Shown: in pieces, positions 51,050-63,700 of the stretch
Position numbering within the stretch: position 1 is the first letter of the stretch
Layout of the letters: every line of letters begins with the position of its first letter
Source of the DNA: Aplidium turbinatum
Lineage: Eukaryota > Chordata > Ascidiacea > Aplousobranchia > Polyclinidae
NCBI GenBank assembly: GCA_918807975.1
Contig: OU964923.1
Coordinates: forward strand, 20,007,235-20,071,234
Direction of reading: 5' to 3'
Length of the DNA: 64,000 nt
Notes under the pieces: generated by a model
Told to the model about the DNA's origin: nothing
Database searches by the model: none
Seen by the model: only the letters and a program-made list of their open reading frames with translations
Translations under genes and position numbers: made by a program

Positions 51050-54000
51050 TTTGAAAATGTTTGATTTTTGATCAGGTCTAATAGCACATGCATATTGCAA
51101 AACAAAGTGATGTGATAGAGGAAATCTGAGCTTAGATTCGAATTCAGCACCACAAAATTACTCTGAATCAGTTCTTCGAGTTGATGCGAGAAAAAAAAAA
51201 TTGGGTGACTCATAAGAAGCAAACCTTCAAAAGTCAAAATGAAATTCTTACATATAAAAGCGACCACTTGTTACTATTATATTTGAAGCAATTTCTTTGC
51301 CAGGTTATTCATTTTGTTTGTGTCGCAGCCAGTCATAGAATTTTGGCAACATTAAATTCTTGGTAATACTGCAGCAAGCGCAGTGGAGGTGGTAAGAAAA
51401 AAGAAAAGTTTTATTTGGTTGGTCGCTCATAAGAATTTTAATGAAGCCACTGAGTTGTGCAACTACAAGAAATGATAGCTATTTAAATATTATGTAATTC
51501 ACAAAAAAAAATCACAAAAATGTGTAAGTTAGGGATTTAAACTACAAACTTCATACAAAATCATCATCATCCTCATTGCCACCATAAAAACAACCATAAT
51601 GATGAAAAATAAACAACAACGTCTAAGGATAGAAGCAGGAGAGAAGCAGTCAAGGAGAGACAATTCATTAATGTGGAAATTAACCTACAGAAATCCGTCC
51701 TTTTGACATTTAGATGTTTTTTCAAATATGACATTTATGTCAAAAATGTGGTTAGTGCGCCATTTTTGATATCATATTTTTTTATGTAACATTTTTAATT
51801 TTTAGCACACACACCCACATTCATTGTTGATGTCTAAAAGATACGCATGATAATGTACGACTAAACAATCTTATTAAACTCCAGAGGGAAATAGTTCATA
51901 TAAATCTCTAATTTTTCGAACACTTTTTTGGAAGTTTGTATAAAAATTTACAAAGTATTTAAGTTTAAATTTTACTGAAGAGTAAAAGGGTCTACGACAC
52001 TATGTGTATGAGATAAGCTTGAAAAAATTGTCATGTGGCAGTACAAACTTTACATAAGTCTTCAAAGCCTTGATGTACCGAACAAAGGAGGATGCGGCTT
52101 TGTGAAATGTAACAATGGACATGTGTTTTGTGTAAAGATGCCCAAGGTGTCAGCTATCTAGTAAATTGTTATAGTACATTGTTCTTATCAAAACAGTTTG
52201 TTTAAGATTTTCTATTCATGTGAAGCTATGCTAGCGTCACACTGAATAACTACAACCATATGACTGTAAGTGTAATTTTAACATACGTAGGTGTGAATTT
52301 AGCGGTAAGATAAAAAGTAAGGCTCAAGAGATGGTCTCAGTGGCAAAACCTGTTGTGATGAAATATTTGATGAGAAATAAAGTGTAACTTTATGTCATTT
52401 ATTGAACGTGATGCAACATCAAACTAACGTATGACTGTCCAGATAATCAATAAAAAGTCGCACCTGGCAAGGTGGCAAGATTTTTCTCTGCACTGTAACG
52501 TAAAAGATGTTTTTAAAACAATAAAGGTCAGCTCTCAGTTTGAACATGTTTTTAACAGCTTATAAAGCCAACCACCTGTTAACAACGTCATACTATGCCG
52601 ACACAAGATTCAAATAAACGCTTTTTCAATTTGTAAATAAAAGTTTTACTCTTAATTGAAAGTGGTAAACTGTAAATAATTACGTTGTTTTTGTGTGATT
52701 TAACCAGAGTTGTGTTTACCACCCCTCATACCCCCTCCATTTAGTGGCCCATTCATTTCTTATCTGTCCGAAGAAAATAGATACACAGCTACAGAACAAG
52801 GATATTTAAAATCTTACATCAGATCATTTTTCATCCTGTGGTAGCCCACTGCTGAAGGCCTTTTCTTGCCAATCCAGTTGACATCGCATAAGGAATTGTG
52901 TTTACCGCATTTCGTACCCATTCTGGGGCCCACCAGGTTTTAGTTTGTCCGTCGTTTTGTGGCAATTTGTAATAAAAGTGTGAAAATACTGGTACATGAT
53001 CTCAACATATCTACCACTTAGCCAACATCACATCATAGAGTTTAATATTGAATACTGAAAAGCTTGGGTGTTCATCAGGACAAGTATTGTTTCTAGCACT
53101 AGTTGCAACGTTCATCTGATGCAAGCGAAAGTAAAAGCAACGACAAACAGGTTGATTTATTGCTTCATTATTTACATTATTGTAAATAAAAGCAACAACA
53201 AACAGGTTGATTTATTGCTTCACTGACGTTTCGCGCACCATGACAATGCGCATGCTCAGTGCGAATAACATACAAAACAAAATTTACAAAGTTACATACT
53301 GCAGTGCGATTGAAGACAAGAAAACAGAAAACACAAATTATTTTAAAAGTTGGTCAAAAGATGTGTATTTTTACGTAATTTAACATGGAAAGTAACCGCT
53401 AACACGTCTTTTGGCCTGTGTGTAGGCTGCAGGGTATAATTTTGGACCCCAAATGATTTTATAGGCCAAAAATGTTTTTAGTTGAACGTCTGAAAATGTA
53501 TTGAGGCTCTCAAATAGAGATCTGTTGCTGGAACATAGTGAATTAAACTGTGTTTTCACCAAAGGAAAAACCTCTTAGGATAAAAGCATGACCCCTAGAC
53601 ACCAGAGGCTCGAACAAAATACTGTGTTTATTAAGTTAGCATTTGCCTGGCAAATTCCGAGTTGAATAACATGGCCTCAGCCCTCTTACCGAAACCCGAC
53701 CTGTATTAAAACGCACAAAAATATAAGAGAATAAATATCACCAGACTTGTCTTTTGAAGCAATTGCATACTTTTTAGTTTTCCAATCTAAATCTGAAGTT
53801 TCACATAAATACTATACACGTAGAAAAAACAGGCAAAATATACTTTCTGTGTAACGTCATGAAAATTGGCATAAATCTAGAATAACAACTTTCCACAAAA
53901 GCACAGAAGTGATATTTTACAATTAATTTACACAGCCGCAAATCAAAATAAATGACAAGCAGTTACGAGTGATTTATTTCTAAGCTCTCTTTTCATGATA

Positions 54001-54953
54001 AATCTTGAGATAGCTCTAAAAATAATCTGTTGTTTACAGATTAAATTTCCCTTGAATTGCAAAACTTAAATCCGAATTGAAAATAACCAAAATTGCAGAG
54101 GTTAAGTTCTACCAATCTATCTGTTACTTGATAACTTGAAGGATCATTTGCAAGCAAATAACTCAAGTAGCCTAATCACGGCTTTCAGATTGTGCTTGTT
54201 GTGCAGGTAAAAACAAACGATTAATTCTTTGAAGTTTTTAACGCTTTCGACCTGAGCACCATAACACCAAAATTCAAACAGTTTTTGAACAAAACGAAAA
54301 CAGATAAGTTCAGCATCTAAATGTGAATTGCTTCAAATTCTACAAAGTTTTTGTTTTATTTTGAAAGGCAACGCTATTCATAGTAACTATTCAGGGAACA
54401 AGTCCATTTTATACGAAAAAAAATGTAAGCGTGCAAGGTTTAGTGGTATCCGTCTTGAACTCTGAGCGTTGTGTAGAAAAAAATCTCTTAATTATACCAA
54501 TGATTGTGAACTACTAGATGTTTCAATATTATATTCAACAGCAAAAGAACTGAAGCAAACGACCACAAGCAGATGCGTTAATTCTGCGCAAAAGGTGAAA
54601 ACTTTTCACAGGGTCTAACGATGGGATAGGTCATATTACGGTCATGACTCAGAGTGGCGCCAATCGTTTTAGAGAAGGCGTCTTTAGCTTTCAAGTAACA
54701 AAGGATTTTATCCCTTATGATTTAACATTCCTGGGATAATAGATTTGCAGACTCTTGCGTTTCAACGTGTTAAGTCTTTTGAAACGATGATGTTACCCTG
54801 TGAAAGCCATCACAAGCGCCTCAGATCCCGAAATCTAGGATATTATTGGGAGTCAAAAATATATATTCTAATAATAGACAGAACCATCTAGTATCTTTAG
54901 TTTTCCAGAACACAAAAAAGTTACGTCACATAATTTAACAATAAGTTAAGGTG
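51050..54953. other. Unassigned AT-rich sequence
   Basis: No gene recognised. AAAAGCAACAACAAACAGGTTGATTTATTGCTTCA occurs nearly twice, at about 53136-53170 and 53188-53222, as a short duplication. I quote only the shared core, CAGGTTGATTTATTGCTTCA. Confidence 0.4.
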
Positions 54954-54999
54954 AAAATAAAATAGATAAAAAAATAACTTTATTTATCTATTTTATTTT
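54954..54999. repeat. AT palindrome with 17-bp arms
   Basis: AAAATAAAATAGATAAA (54954-54970) is the exact complement of TTTATCTATTTTATTTT (54983-54999), with a 12-base spacer. It could extrude as a cruciform. Confidence 0.9.
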
Positions 55000-55817
55000 T
55001 TTAAGACGAAACCCATGAAAAAACGTTCTTTATGCTTTCAATTTATTTGCAGACAAACTTCGAGAGGCATAACCAAATGGCAAGTTAAGGGGTGACTCCT
55101 TTTTCAAGCTAATTCTTAGATACTTGCACATATTTTGCTTACATTTTGAGTTTTGCCAAAAATGAAAGTGTTAAAAATGGTCCAACTTGCCTTGGTCTTG
55201 CTCTAAAACCCTCCAGGACAGAAAACCAGCCATTTTTACATTTATTCAAGGTCTGCGGACGTTGAACCAATGCCAACAATGGCTGATTTGCCGTCGGGTT
55301 GTCATAGACCTCCAGGATTGCCATTGCGTACCTCTCTCTTCCAAATGACAAAATTCTTCGCCGGGGTCAAGAAAAAACCATTAAGTGTTTAGATGACACA
55401 TTCTGCGTGAAGATGGTTTCACGTTCATACTCCATGGCGCCAAGGTTTATGTACAAGGTTTAAGCAGATTACGCGGTTAGTGTTGAAAGGTTGTGCTAAG
55501 GCTAACCAAGATCAAAAGAGAGAGTTAATACGTTTAACAGTTTATCTACTTGAACAGATTTTGTCTGTTCAGTTTGAGCTGGCAACCGCCAAGCTATTTG
55601 TCTTGCTCAATTACCTCAAATTGTTGCCAAAGTTTAAAGCGCAACAAAAGAGCTGTTTATAAAGGTATCCTACTGTTTGTCTTTGGTTTAGGTTGTAATT
55701 TCATTAGATGACATGTTTGAACCTCTCTCCACATTGATGTGAAAGCGTGTAAACGCTGAAATGGTTTAAAATTACAAAAATCATTTAAAACGCAAATTAA
55801 AAAAATATGAAACCTTT
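55000..55817. other. Unassigned sequence
   Basis: A minus-strand frame at 55139-55351 (70 codons) has somewhat higher GC than its surroundings but shows no start, splice or family evidence. Confidence 0.3.
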
Positions 55818-55982
55818 GAATTAGTTTACCCTAAAATATTTTAACTTATTTTTACTGTTTATCAACAAACCAGACAAAACAAAATCGCAACAGTAATCAC
55901 AACCTACCTCAAACTGTAATCCTTAAAAAGAAGTAAACATTATGTGATTCTCTTTATACAAATGTGTTTATCAATCGGTATG
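55818..55982 (+). repeat. Dispersed direct repeat, copy 1
   Basis: GAATTAGTTTACCCTAAAAT through GTGTTTATCAATCGGTA is repeated at 56843-57015 with roughly 90% identity by eye, about 1 kb away in the same orientation. No terminal structure or coding capacity. Confidence 0.9.
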
Positions 55983-56842
55983 CTGGTAAAGATGAGGTTT
56001 CACCTTTTCTATATTCTTTTTAGTTTTTAAGATATGAATTAAGTTTTTAAAACAATAATTTGTACGTTTTTTTGCACTTAATTTATTCTCATGTGATGAT
56101 GTAAATACTTCGATAGTTGACCACATCAATTGAAATCGTTGCTCCGAAAGCTTCTACGAGAAAAGAAATGTGCACAGTGGCCCATTTAACTTCAACAACT
56201 TTGTAAAATGGTATAATTTTCTATAAAATGTAGTTTCTCAAAGCCTTATTTCATCTAAAAATACAAATCACAATACAAGCAATATTATGCAAGATAGAGA
56301 GCATAGCTCGAAAAAAGCTTCTATTTATCTCAATAACGAGAATTTTGTTCTCGTGCCAGACACGCTGTCTGCGCCAGAGTGCGTGCGAGATTTGTGCCAT
56401 TACGTTGATCCAACTCAATTTGTGTCAAGTTTGACCTTATGACACACCGCTGGCGGCTCCTTGACCGCTCATACCTCCCTTATGACGTTCCAATAAGTGT
56501 AGCAATGAGGGATGAACTTTGCATTGTGATTTTGCGCAATCAAATAACCAGTTTGCGACATGAACGTGTTTACATTCAAAACATCTAAAGAAAAAGTTGT
56601 ATCAAGGGCTGTGCAAAAACTAATATCAGTTGACTACGCTACACTATCAGAAAAACTTTTATTTTTTCAACCCATATGACATACATGCATGATGTGGATA
56701 AAGACTGAAGAGGATACGTTCTGATTTTAAAAGTTTTCTATGCAGATGCCACACAAACACGGTTTTCCAATGTGAAGATGCATTGTCTATCTCGTCGATT
56801 TCTGTTAATTCAATAGTTATGTTTAAAATAAAAATATAACAA

Positions 56843-57015
56843 AATTGAATTAGTTTACCCTGAAATATTTTAACTTATTTTTACTATTTATCAACAAACC
56901 TAACAAAACAAAATCGCAACCGTAATCACAACCTACCTCAAACTATAAATCCTAAAAAGAAGCAAACGTTATGTTATTCTCATTATAGGCTACAAATGTG
57001 TTTATCAATTGGTAA
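56843..57015 (+). repeat. Dispersed direct repeat, copy 2
   Basis: Counterpart of 55818-55982. It differs by scattered substitutions and an extra ATAGGCTA segment near 56985. Confidence 0.9.
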
Positions 57016-58029
57016 CTCAAATTTCTTCTTTGCGTTTAATTAATGACCAGTTTGATTAACCTCAAACATAACGATCAAACGATCAAACATAACCTTTGAA
57101 TAAAACTTGTCTTCTTAGCCTATAGTCGAAAACACACATAATTACATAGCCTGCATCATCTTCATCATTTGAGGTGGTGCACCGAACAAAAAATTCAACA
57201 AAATATTGTTTTGTTAAAAATCTACTTTTAATTGGGTAGCAATGCAGACATGTTCTCAATCGCATTCAACCGAAACATTGTTAAATGACGCATCAAAAAT
57301 CCATGACGTCACAGTATACCACAAAGTTGCGTGTGTGACGACGACAACAACAAAAACAAGGATAGCACTCGGCGCAATAACGAGATTGCACGAAAGTGTT
57401 TGTGGGAATCCCAACCAATTAAAGTCTTGATCAATCCATTAGCTACAACACTATTTTCAATATTCTTTTATTTCACTTTTTTTATATTTATATATTTTTA
57501 ATATTCCATCAGGGCTACTCATGCACTTACTGAGAAAAAATTTCATACTTTGATTAACCTACCATAAAGCGTATGGTCGATATAATTTCAATAAAAAATC
57601 ATTTTTCATGCATATTCAGTAAATAGTCATCACATTATCAAATAACTACGTATAGGCCTACGTTGAACAACAGAGGGCTTTGAAAGAAAACTTGCTTTGT
57701 AAGTTCTGCCACAATCAACCTAAGAGAAATTTCTGGGGTAGGCTACTCGAGCAAGTTAATTTTACTGGCATTGTGATGATTTTTCGTAACAATGATTTTC
57801 AGAAATCGTTGCTAACGCTAATGTGACGACCCAGAAAAAAGTTTAAGTTTGCCGAGTGTAACGTTTAGACATCTACAAATCGCTGTTATTGCAATGCTAA
57901 TATAAGCATAAAATTATTAAATCTTTTCACCATAACTAATATTTTGTTTTGACCCTTATACTTTCTCGCTCTTTGCAGTCGTCATTTTTTGTTTTTGTCT
58001 GATAAAAATATATCCTGTCGACATGAAAT
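57016..58029. other. Unassigned sequence
   Basis: A CRE-like GACGTCAC lies at about 57305. No gene recognised. The gap between the two direct repeats (55983-56842) is likewise unassigned. Confidence 0.35.
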
Positions 58030-58915
58030 TTTTGACAGCATGAGCGAACGTTCGGAATATTGCAGAGAAAGGAAATGTTGGCATTTGTGAAGTGCAGAAT
58101 CACTTGGTTTCATTGCAGAATCAGTTAGGAACGTATTTTCCTGATTTGGACGACCTTGATTATCGCCTGATTCAGAATCCCTTTGGGGTCGTTCCCAAAT
58201 CTCTCACAAACGGCTTGCAAGATGAATTTGAAAAGATGAAAACGAAAAGTCATTTTTGAAAAAAATAAATTCTGAGCTCCATAAGCAATTATGCCATGAA
58301 CCTTAAATACCCTGGAAAATATCTTCACCAGATGAAACGCCTTTGGAGATTTGGGTACCAAGTTTAGATACAGATATCTTGACAATGTGTTCAGTATTCA
58401 TGGTAGGCTACATATGCTTGAAGTGTTCTGAATTTGTTTTATTTAAATGTGACTTAAGTAGCCTATGCTTTTCGTTCTGACCTCTTTATTTGTGAAACTT
58501 CTGAATGATTTAACAGCCAAAGATATGTTTGAAGTCTCTTCCATGGAAAAGTTTTGGCCTCCATGGTAAAGTCACATCCAGCAGTTTCAAAAAAATAGGT
58601 GAATAGTCTTCTGCTTTTCCTATCCAATTACAATTGTTAGCAACACTTTTCAAGCATGTGCATAATGAAGAACAAATTTTGTGCCAGACTTTCAGCTAAA
58701 CTTTTCTAAAACACTTCCCAGAATAGATTTACTCCTGAAGAAACGTCAACCTCATCGATTACATGAAATGTGTGAAATGATGGTTCTAAGTGTAAAGGAA
58801 CAGTTTGTTGTGTTTTGTCTTTTTAAAACACTTTATGCTATTATTTTTGGAGTTCGTCATACACGTAGAAAAATCGAAAGGGTACGCAGCACAAAAAGTT
58901 TGAGAACTTTTGCCC
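58030..58915 (+). mobile_element. Old hAT relic (ZBED5-like transposase C-terminus)
   Basis: NHLVSLQNQLGTYFPDLDDL followed by DYRLIQNPFGVVPKSL and QDEFEKMKTKSHF (about 58100-58260) matches the '..L..Y FPDL...Y.WI.NPF.......L....EE....L..D' region of ZBED5-type hAT transposases. LNFSKTLPRIDLLLKKRQPH (about 58690-58755) matches the extreme C-terminus ('LR.ALS...PRID.L...KQ.H'). AAAAAGTTTGAGAAC at about 58896 looks like a decayed hAT right terminus. The left terminus is not found. Multiple frame breaks. Confidence 0.68.
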
Positions 58916-60104
58916 TTTGCCCATAACGTCTCACAGGACTTATCAATACGTTCATTTAATCCAAACGATAACATTTGGTTTGTTGCATTTTTATTTTTTA
59001 TTTAATTAAAGTTACATTAACCCCAGAGTAGAGCTACTACTTTTTTATGTTTATTCGGTTTCTTGTTTAGCCTATGTGAGATAAATGCATCATGAATTTA
59101 GCCACGTAGTCTACAAAGAAACTAAATATTGAGATTAGGACATTTCTTTAGTTTTTGCTACTTGATTTTGATTTAGCTGTTTGTCCTTGAATGTTTTTTC
59201 GATGCAACTCCCCAGTACAAAAATGACAGCAAACTAATAACTCGATTTGAAACGCTGTGGCATGTTGTGTGCTAACCAAACGGAAATCCGATCATATCAA
59301 ACAGTTTTTTTCTGGTGTGACTTGGTAAGCGAGATTGTTAAAATCTACATTGCAAAATTTAAATCGCAGCATCTTGTCTTTTTTCAAAACAAGAAGTAAC
59401 TTTTGCTTGTTTAAATTTACCACCTAAATATTTTTGTAAGAGGTAATTTACAAGTTATTAACCTCAAGGTCATGAACAAGTGACAATTTAAAAAAAAGAA
59501 CATTACTTTTGCATAAAATGCAATTGTTTTCAAGGTCCCTGATGATTTTTCCGACCACATGACCTGTTTCACATCAATTGGATTGTCACGTGACCGGAAG
59601 TTGTTCACACAGTCACGCGTGTCAGCAAGCCAGTCAAAAAAGTTATTTTTTGTCCTTTCAATTAAAATTTATCTTACCTCAGTGCGTCATACTATAACTA
59701 ACCATTCAAGCATTGGAAAGCTTGGCAGAAGTTTTTAAGGAAAAGAATCAATGTGATAAAAGTCTTCCGAAAAATTACAAATTTCTTCTTTTCCGAAGCT
59801 GTCTTTATTATCATTTTATCACTAAATCATGATAAAGCTTACAAAACATCAGTCATTCGATGCTGATGCTGAAACTTAAAATTGTTTAAAGAAATTACAG
59901 TAAACAGTGTTTTACGGAAATAAACAAATTACTATTACGTTCAATAAATTGTACTTTTCTACTATTTCTTCCATTGGATGTAAATGACCGAGCAACAACA
60001 GTATCAGTCCTCTTAAGACTACGTCATTTGTTGCGGTTTCACAGCAAGCAATCGCAAAATCAAAATCTACTTCTAACAAGCCTTTACTGTAGTTTCCGTT
60101 CCAG
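58916..60104. other. Unassigned sequence around a possible promoter element
   Basis: Apart from the E-box/ETS site at 59586-59601, nothing is recognised. Confidence 0.35.
59586..59601. promoter_or_regulatory. Composite E-box (TCACGTGA) and ETS (CCGGAAGT) site
   Basis: TCACGTGACCGGAAGT joins a perfect USF/MITF-type E-box to a perfect ETS-class I site without a gap. Such sites are common in animal core promoters. No clear transcription unit starts here. A weak candidate last exon lies about 500 bp downstream on the plus strand. Confidence 0.5.
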
Positions 60105-60168
60105 GATGGAGCTATCATACAAAGACAGAGAGTATGACAATGCCAATGCTATCCAAGAGCTGTCATAA
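60105..60168 (+). CDS. Possible terminal coding exon
   Basis: TTTCCGTTCCAG ending at 60104 is a reasonable acceptor. The following frame reads MELSYKDREYDNANAIQELS, then TAA at 60166-60168. Acidic Tyr- and Asn-containing tails like this are common in membrane-protein cytoplasmic ends, but I recognise no family. AATAAA follows at 60291-60296, a sensible 3' UTR distance. I could not find the preceding exon. Confidence 0.3.
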
Positions 60169-60657
60169 CTGAAGCCTGTATTCAATGCTTTTTTTAAATA
60201 CAAACAGATGCAAATGGATCATTTTGAGCAACAAACATTTTTCGGTAAAATTCGTGATTAAACAGTAGAAGAGAAAACTTCATTTTAGTCAATAAAATAT
60301 AACCTAGCCTACTGTAAAAAGTATTTACAAACACTCCAGATTGTAAACTGGTAGTTTTCGACTAACATTACAGCGTCTGTAAAAAAAGCCCAGATGGGGT
60401 ATCACGCTGAAAAATAAATAATGTTACCCTGGTTGAGGTTCAATGTTTATTGTTTTGCGACAACACAATTTAGATTTTTCAGACACGCATTAGGTGTTTC
60501 AAGTAATCTTTTATGCAAAAAGTGTTACTTAGTGCAAGAAAAGTTGAAAAACGTTGATTTGATGGTTGGTTTTTAGAAAGCAAGTAGCGTACAATTGTTG
60601 GACAATCACAGTGTAAGCAAAAGCAGTTAAAATATAAATCAATCGGCCAATCTTTAC

Positions 60658-60747
60658 CTAGTTGGACGGCTAGCAGAAGAATCAGTCTCAGTTTGTGTGA
60701 AAGAAATCTGCTTGGCGATCTTTTGGTCGATGTTCTCACTTTTACTC
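60658..60747 (-). CDS. Possible 90-nt internal coding exon
   Basis: On the minus strand TACCAG|G (acceptor, with a weak pyrimidine tract) and ACTAG|GTAAAG (donor) bound 90 nt. One frame reads SKSENIDQKIAKQISFTQTE then TDSSASRPT and enters and leaves in the same phase. The hydrophilic composition is exon-like, but no neighbouring exon was found. Confidence 0.22.
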
Positions 60748-63700
60748 CTGGTAGGGTTAGATTCGGTTACAGACAAGTGACACCAAACGTATTGAAAACG
60801 GTACTGATTGTGTCTTTTCTATAAAGCAGTTGTAATAAATGGGATATTGTTTGGGTCGTATCGCAAATATGATACTAAAATTGGACAATCGGCTCTCTCT
60901 AAAAACTCTTAGACCTTGCAAAGAAGCAATGAATAAACCATAGCAAGCATTCTTATTAGCAGTTGTCGTGAGCATGTAGTAGCGACACCAAATGTTTTCT
61001 TTGTGGGTAAATCCGACAGATCGACTGACAGAAGAGATAGTAGTTGCCTACTAGTTGTAAGTTATATTTTGCATACAAACCAGATGTGCACGTTTCTATT
61101 GCACCAAGTCAGCCCTGTGACCGGCTGGTCAGTGTCTCTGTTTCTGTTTCCAGACAGATATGGTTTCGAATCTCGATCAGCTCAAATCAAACCTTTTAAA
61201 AACGCTTTTAATCTTTCTTGTCGAAAACGCTGAAAATATGTCGGGATACCTGTATTGTAAAGTCTCCTCGAGAATATAACGCAAAAATTAAAACTGTCAA
61301 ATCGCTAAAAATCCTTAACTAACAAAGAGCGAAAACAATGAAACCATATTATTATTAATTTTTCTGAACGTCGTCAAATGGCTCACAAATATTCAGCCAA
61401 TAGGCTACAATCGTAGGTATGATCTTCCATTTTTTAACAAGACTTAAGTTTGAACTTAAGTGACGGATGCAAACTAGCAAAATTTGGTTTGTACAAAATA
61501 GATCAGAAGAATTTCGGAATTTATATGTGCAAGTGTAAGGATGAAAAAAGCTTGTTATGCTTCTGCAACTGGACGATATGATTTCGAAATGCATAACAGC
61601 ATATGCTCAAATGAATAAGTACGATGTCATTCATATAGGGCGGAAAATCACACAATGTTCTCTCTTGAAATGTCGAAACAAGCAGCCCTAGAGTATCAAT
61701 AGTAATTGTGGATAAGGTATGAAACAAAAAGAAAGGAAATCCATTGATAGCGAAAATCGAGTCTACGATCCCATCAAACGACACATTTTGGACAAATATC
61801 GATTCCAATCGCAAATGTTTATCATGATACACACATAGCAGCCTACGTTTGAGTATCACAATCTTGCTGAGGCTAATGTATCACATGACACCCATAATTA
61901 TTTTATGAGCCAGTAAAGTACATTTATGGCAAATTACAATAAATGGTCATAAATTGCAGTAACTATGTTTGTTAACAAGATAGAGCATAAAAGTATGTTT
62001 TTACAACGTGAGGTTTTATTATGTTGGATTGCAGTAAATGTAAAATGTCCATTTTTTCTTCATCACCTAATTTATTGAAATCACTCTATTCTATATTTTG
62101 TACGTAGCCTACATTAATGTACAACTCAGATTTCGAGGATAAATCTTTGCTGCATTGAATGCTTTTACTTTAATTGAAAAACTATCAATTTAAAATAACT
62201 GAACATGGCTTACAGTACATTTAGGCAGTTTGTTTAAGTAACTAAATGTTGCAAGATTTTACAACTCAAAAAGCAAACACGCATTGGTGCGACATAGGCT
62301 AGTACCCGGCTTTGTTGTACAATTCCCAGCAAGTAAAAGTCCTTGTTACATTGATTCAACCTCTGTAAACGCTAAATCAACGCAAAAGGACTGATCTGCT
62401 TGTCGGATAACGACTGGTCAATATTAAATGTTGAGAGCAGCGTTCCCTTGGACGTAGTTTAAATTCGGTTCAGATCTAATAATAGCTCGGATAGGCAATA
62501 AAAGTTGGTTATCGCTTGTTTTCTTCCATACTAAAACAAGTGGTTAAAAGAGTGTGATAAAAGCCCGCCGACTGTTTGTGTGTTATTTCTCGTTACCACG
62601 TTGGCTGTTGTGAAATGTACACAACATAACAGTGCTAATTAAATTTTTGCTTTGGTGGCCGTTGAGCGTTAACAGAATTTTTTTTTAAATGTGAAACTTG
62701 TCGCACAAGCAGCGTAAACTCTGTTCATTCTCTCAAAAGATGCAATCTATGCTTGCGATGTCATATGAAGCAGACGAAACAGTAATCTAGCAAAAAGTTT
62801 TCAAACAAACAAAAGTTAGGACTCTAAGATATCTGAAACTAAAATTTCATAAGTAAAGTGGTACTATTTTGGTTTCTGCTATCGCAGAAGTCACAAAAGA
62901 GCAATAACTAGAGCTTTACATTTGCAACAAGTATACAAAAATTTTGATAACTAGATGAGTACGAAAATACGATCATCGAGTTCCTTTTTCTTTTTAAAAG
63001 AAGTCGCCAAACAACGTTCAAGTTTGCAATGATCTTCTTGCTCTCACACTCTAATTTTATTTCTTTTATTTGAGAGATTAATGAATTAGTTTAAGAAATT
63101 CCACAGGATTCAAACACAAGATGATTTCAAGATCAAAGGAATTATTAAGTTCATAAAATATATATTTCGCCTAAATAACCTCACAAACAGTTGCGAATAA
63201 AATATTACAAACACAACATTATAAATTAAGCCTTTGGCGCCAACTGTTGAAACTCCGTCAATGCTTCCGTCGGTTTTGTTTGCAAACAATCGTAAATTAG
63301 CGAGATCTAGCAAGAATAACAACTTTCTCATTACCAAAAATTCCAGCTTTAATCTTTGGACAGATATTGAAATAAGATTACTGCACTTTGCCGCTTAATG
63401 AAAGTTGTTCAAATACGTGAAAGACAATGTTTACTGTTTTTTTTTCCTGTTTTACTTCTGATCCAACAAAGGCATGAACACATTGAAAATCATTCAAACG
63501 ATTTTCAGAGCAATAATCATAAAATCTACGGCTTTGTTTATTCAATCACCACAGTTCTAATTAGCCGTTGCTAGGAAATCTTGAGCAGGAAATCAGGTTG
63601 ATTATAAGTCGAGCATGGATGACATGGAACCCATAGAAAGAGCTGAAAAACAACAAGTGAAAAAGCTAAAATAATAATCAACTTATTTCGCAAGATAATG

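Noticed and set aside
53220-53260. TGACGTTTCGCGC motif resembling the end of some non-LTR or Penelope-type repeats
   Set aside because: No coding remnant, tail or second copy in the window.
63229-63400. Plus-strand open stretch KPLAPTVETPSMLPSVLF...
   Set aside because: There is no convincing acceptor before it, and the opposite strand is equally open, so the strand cannot be decided.
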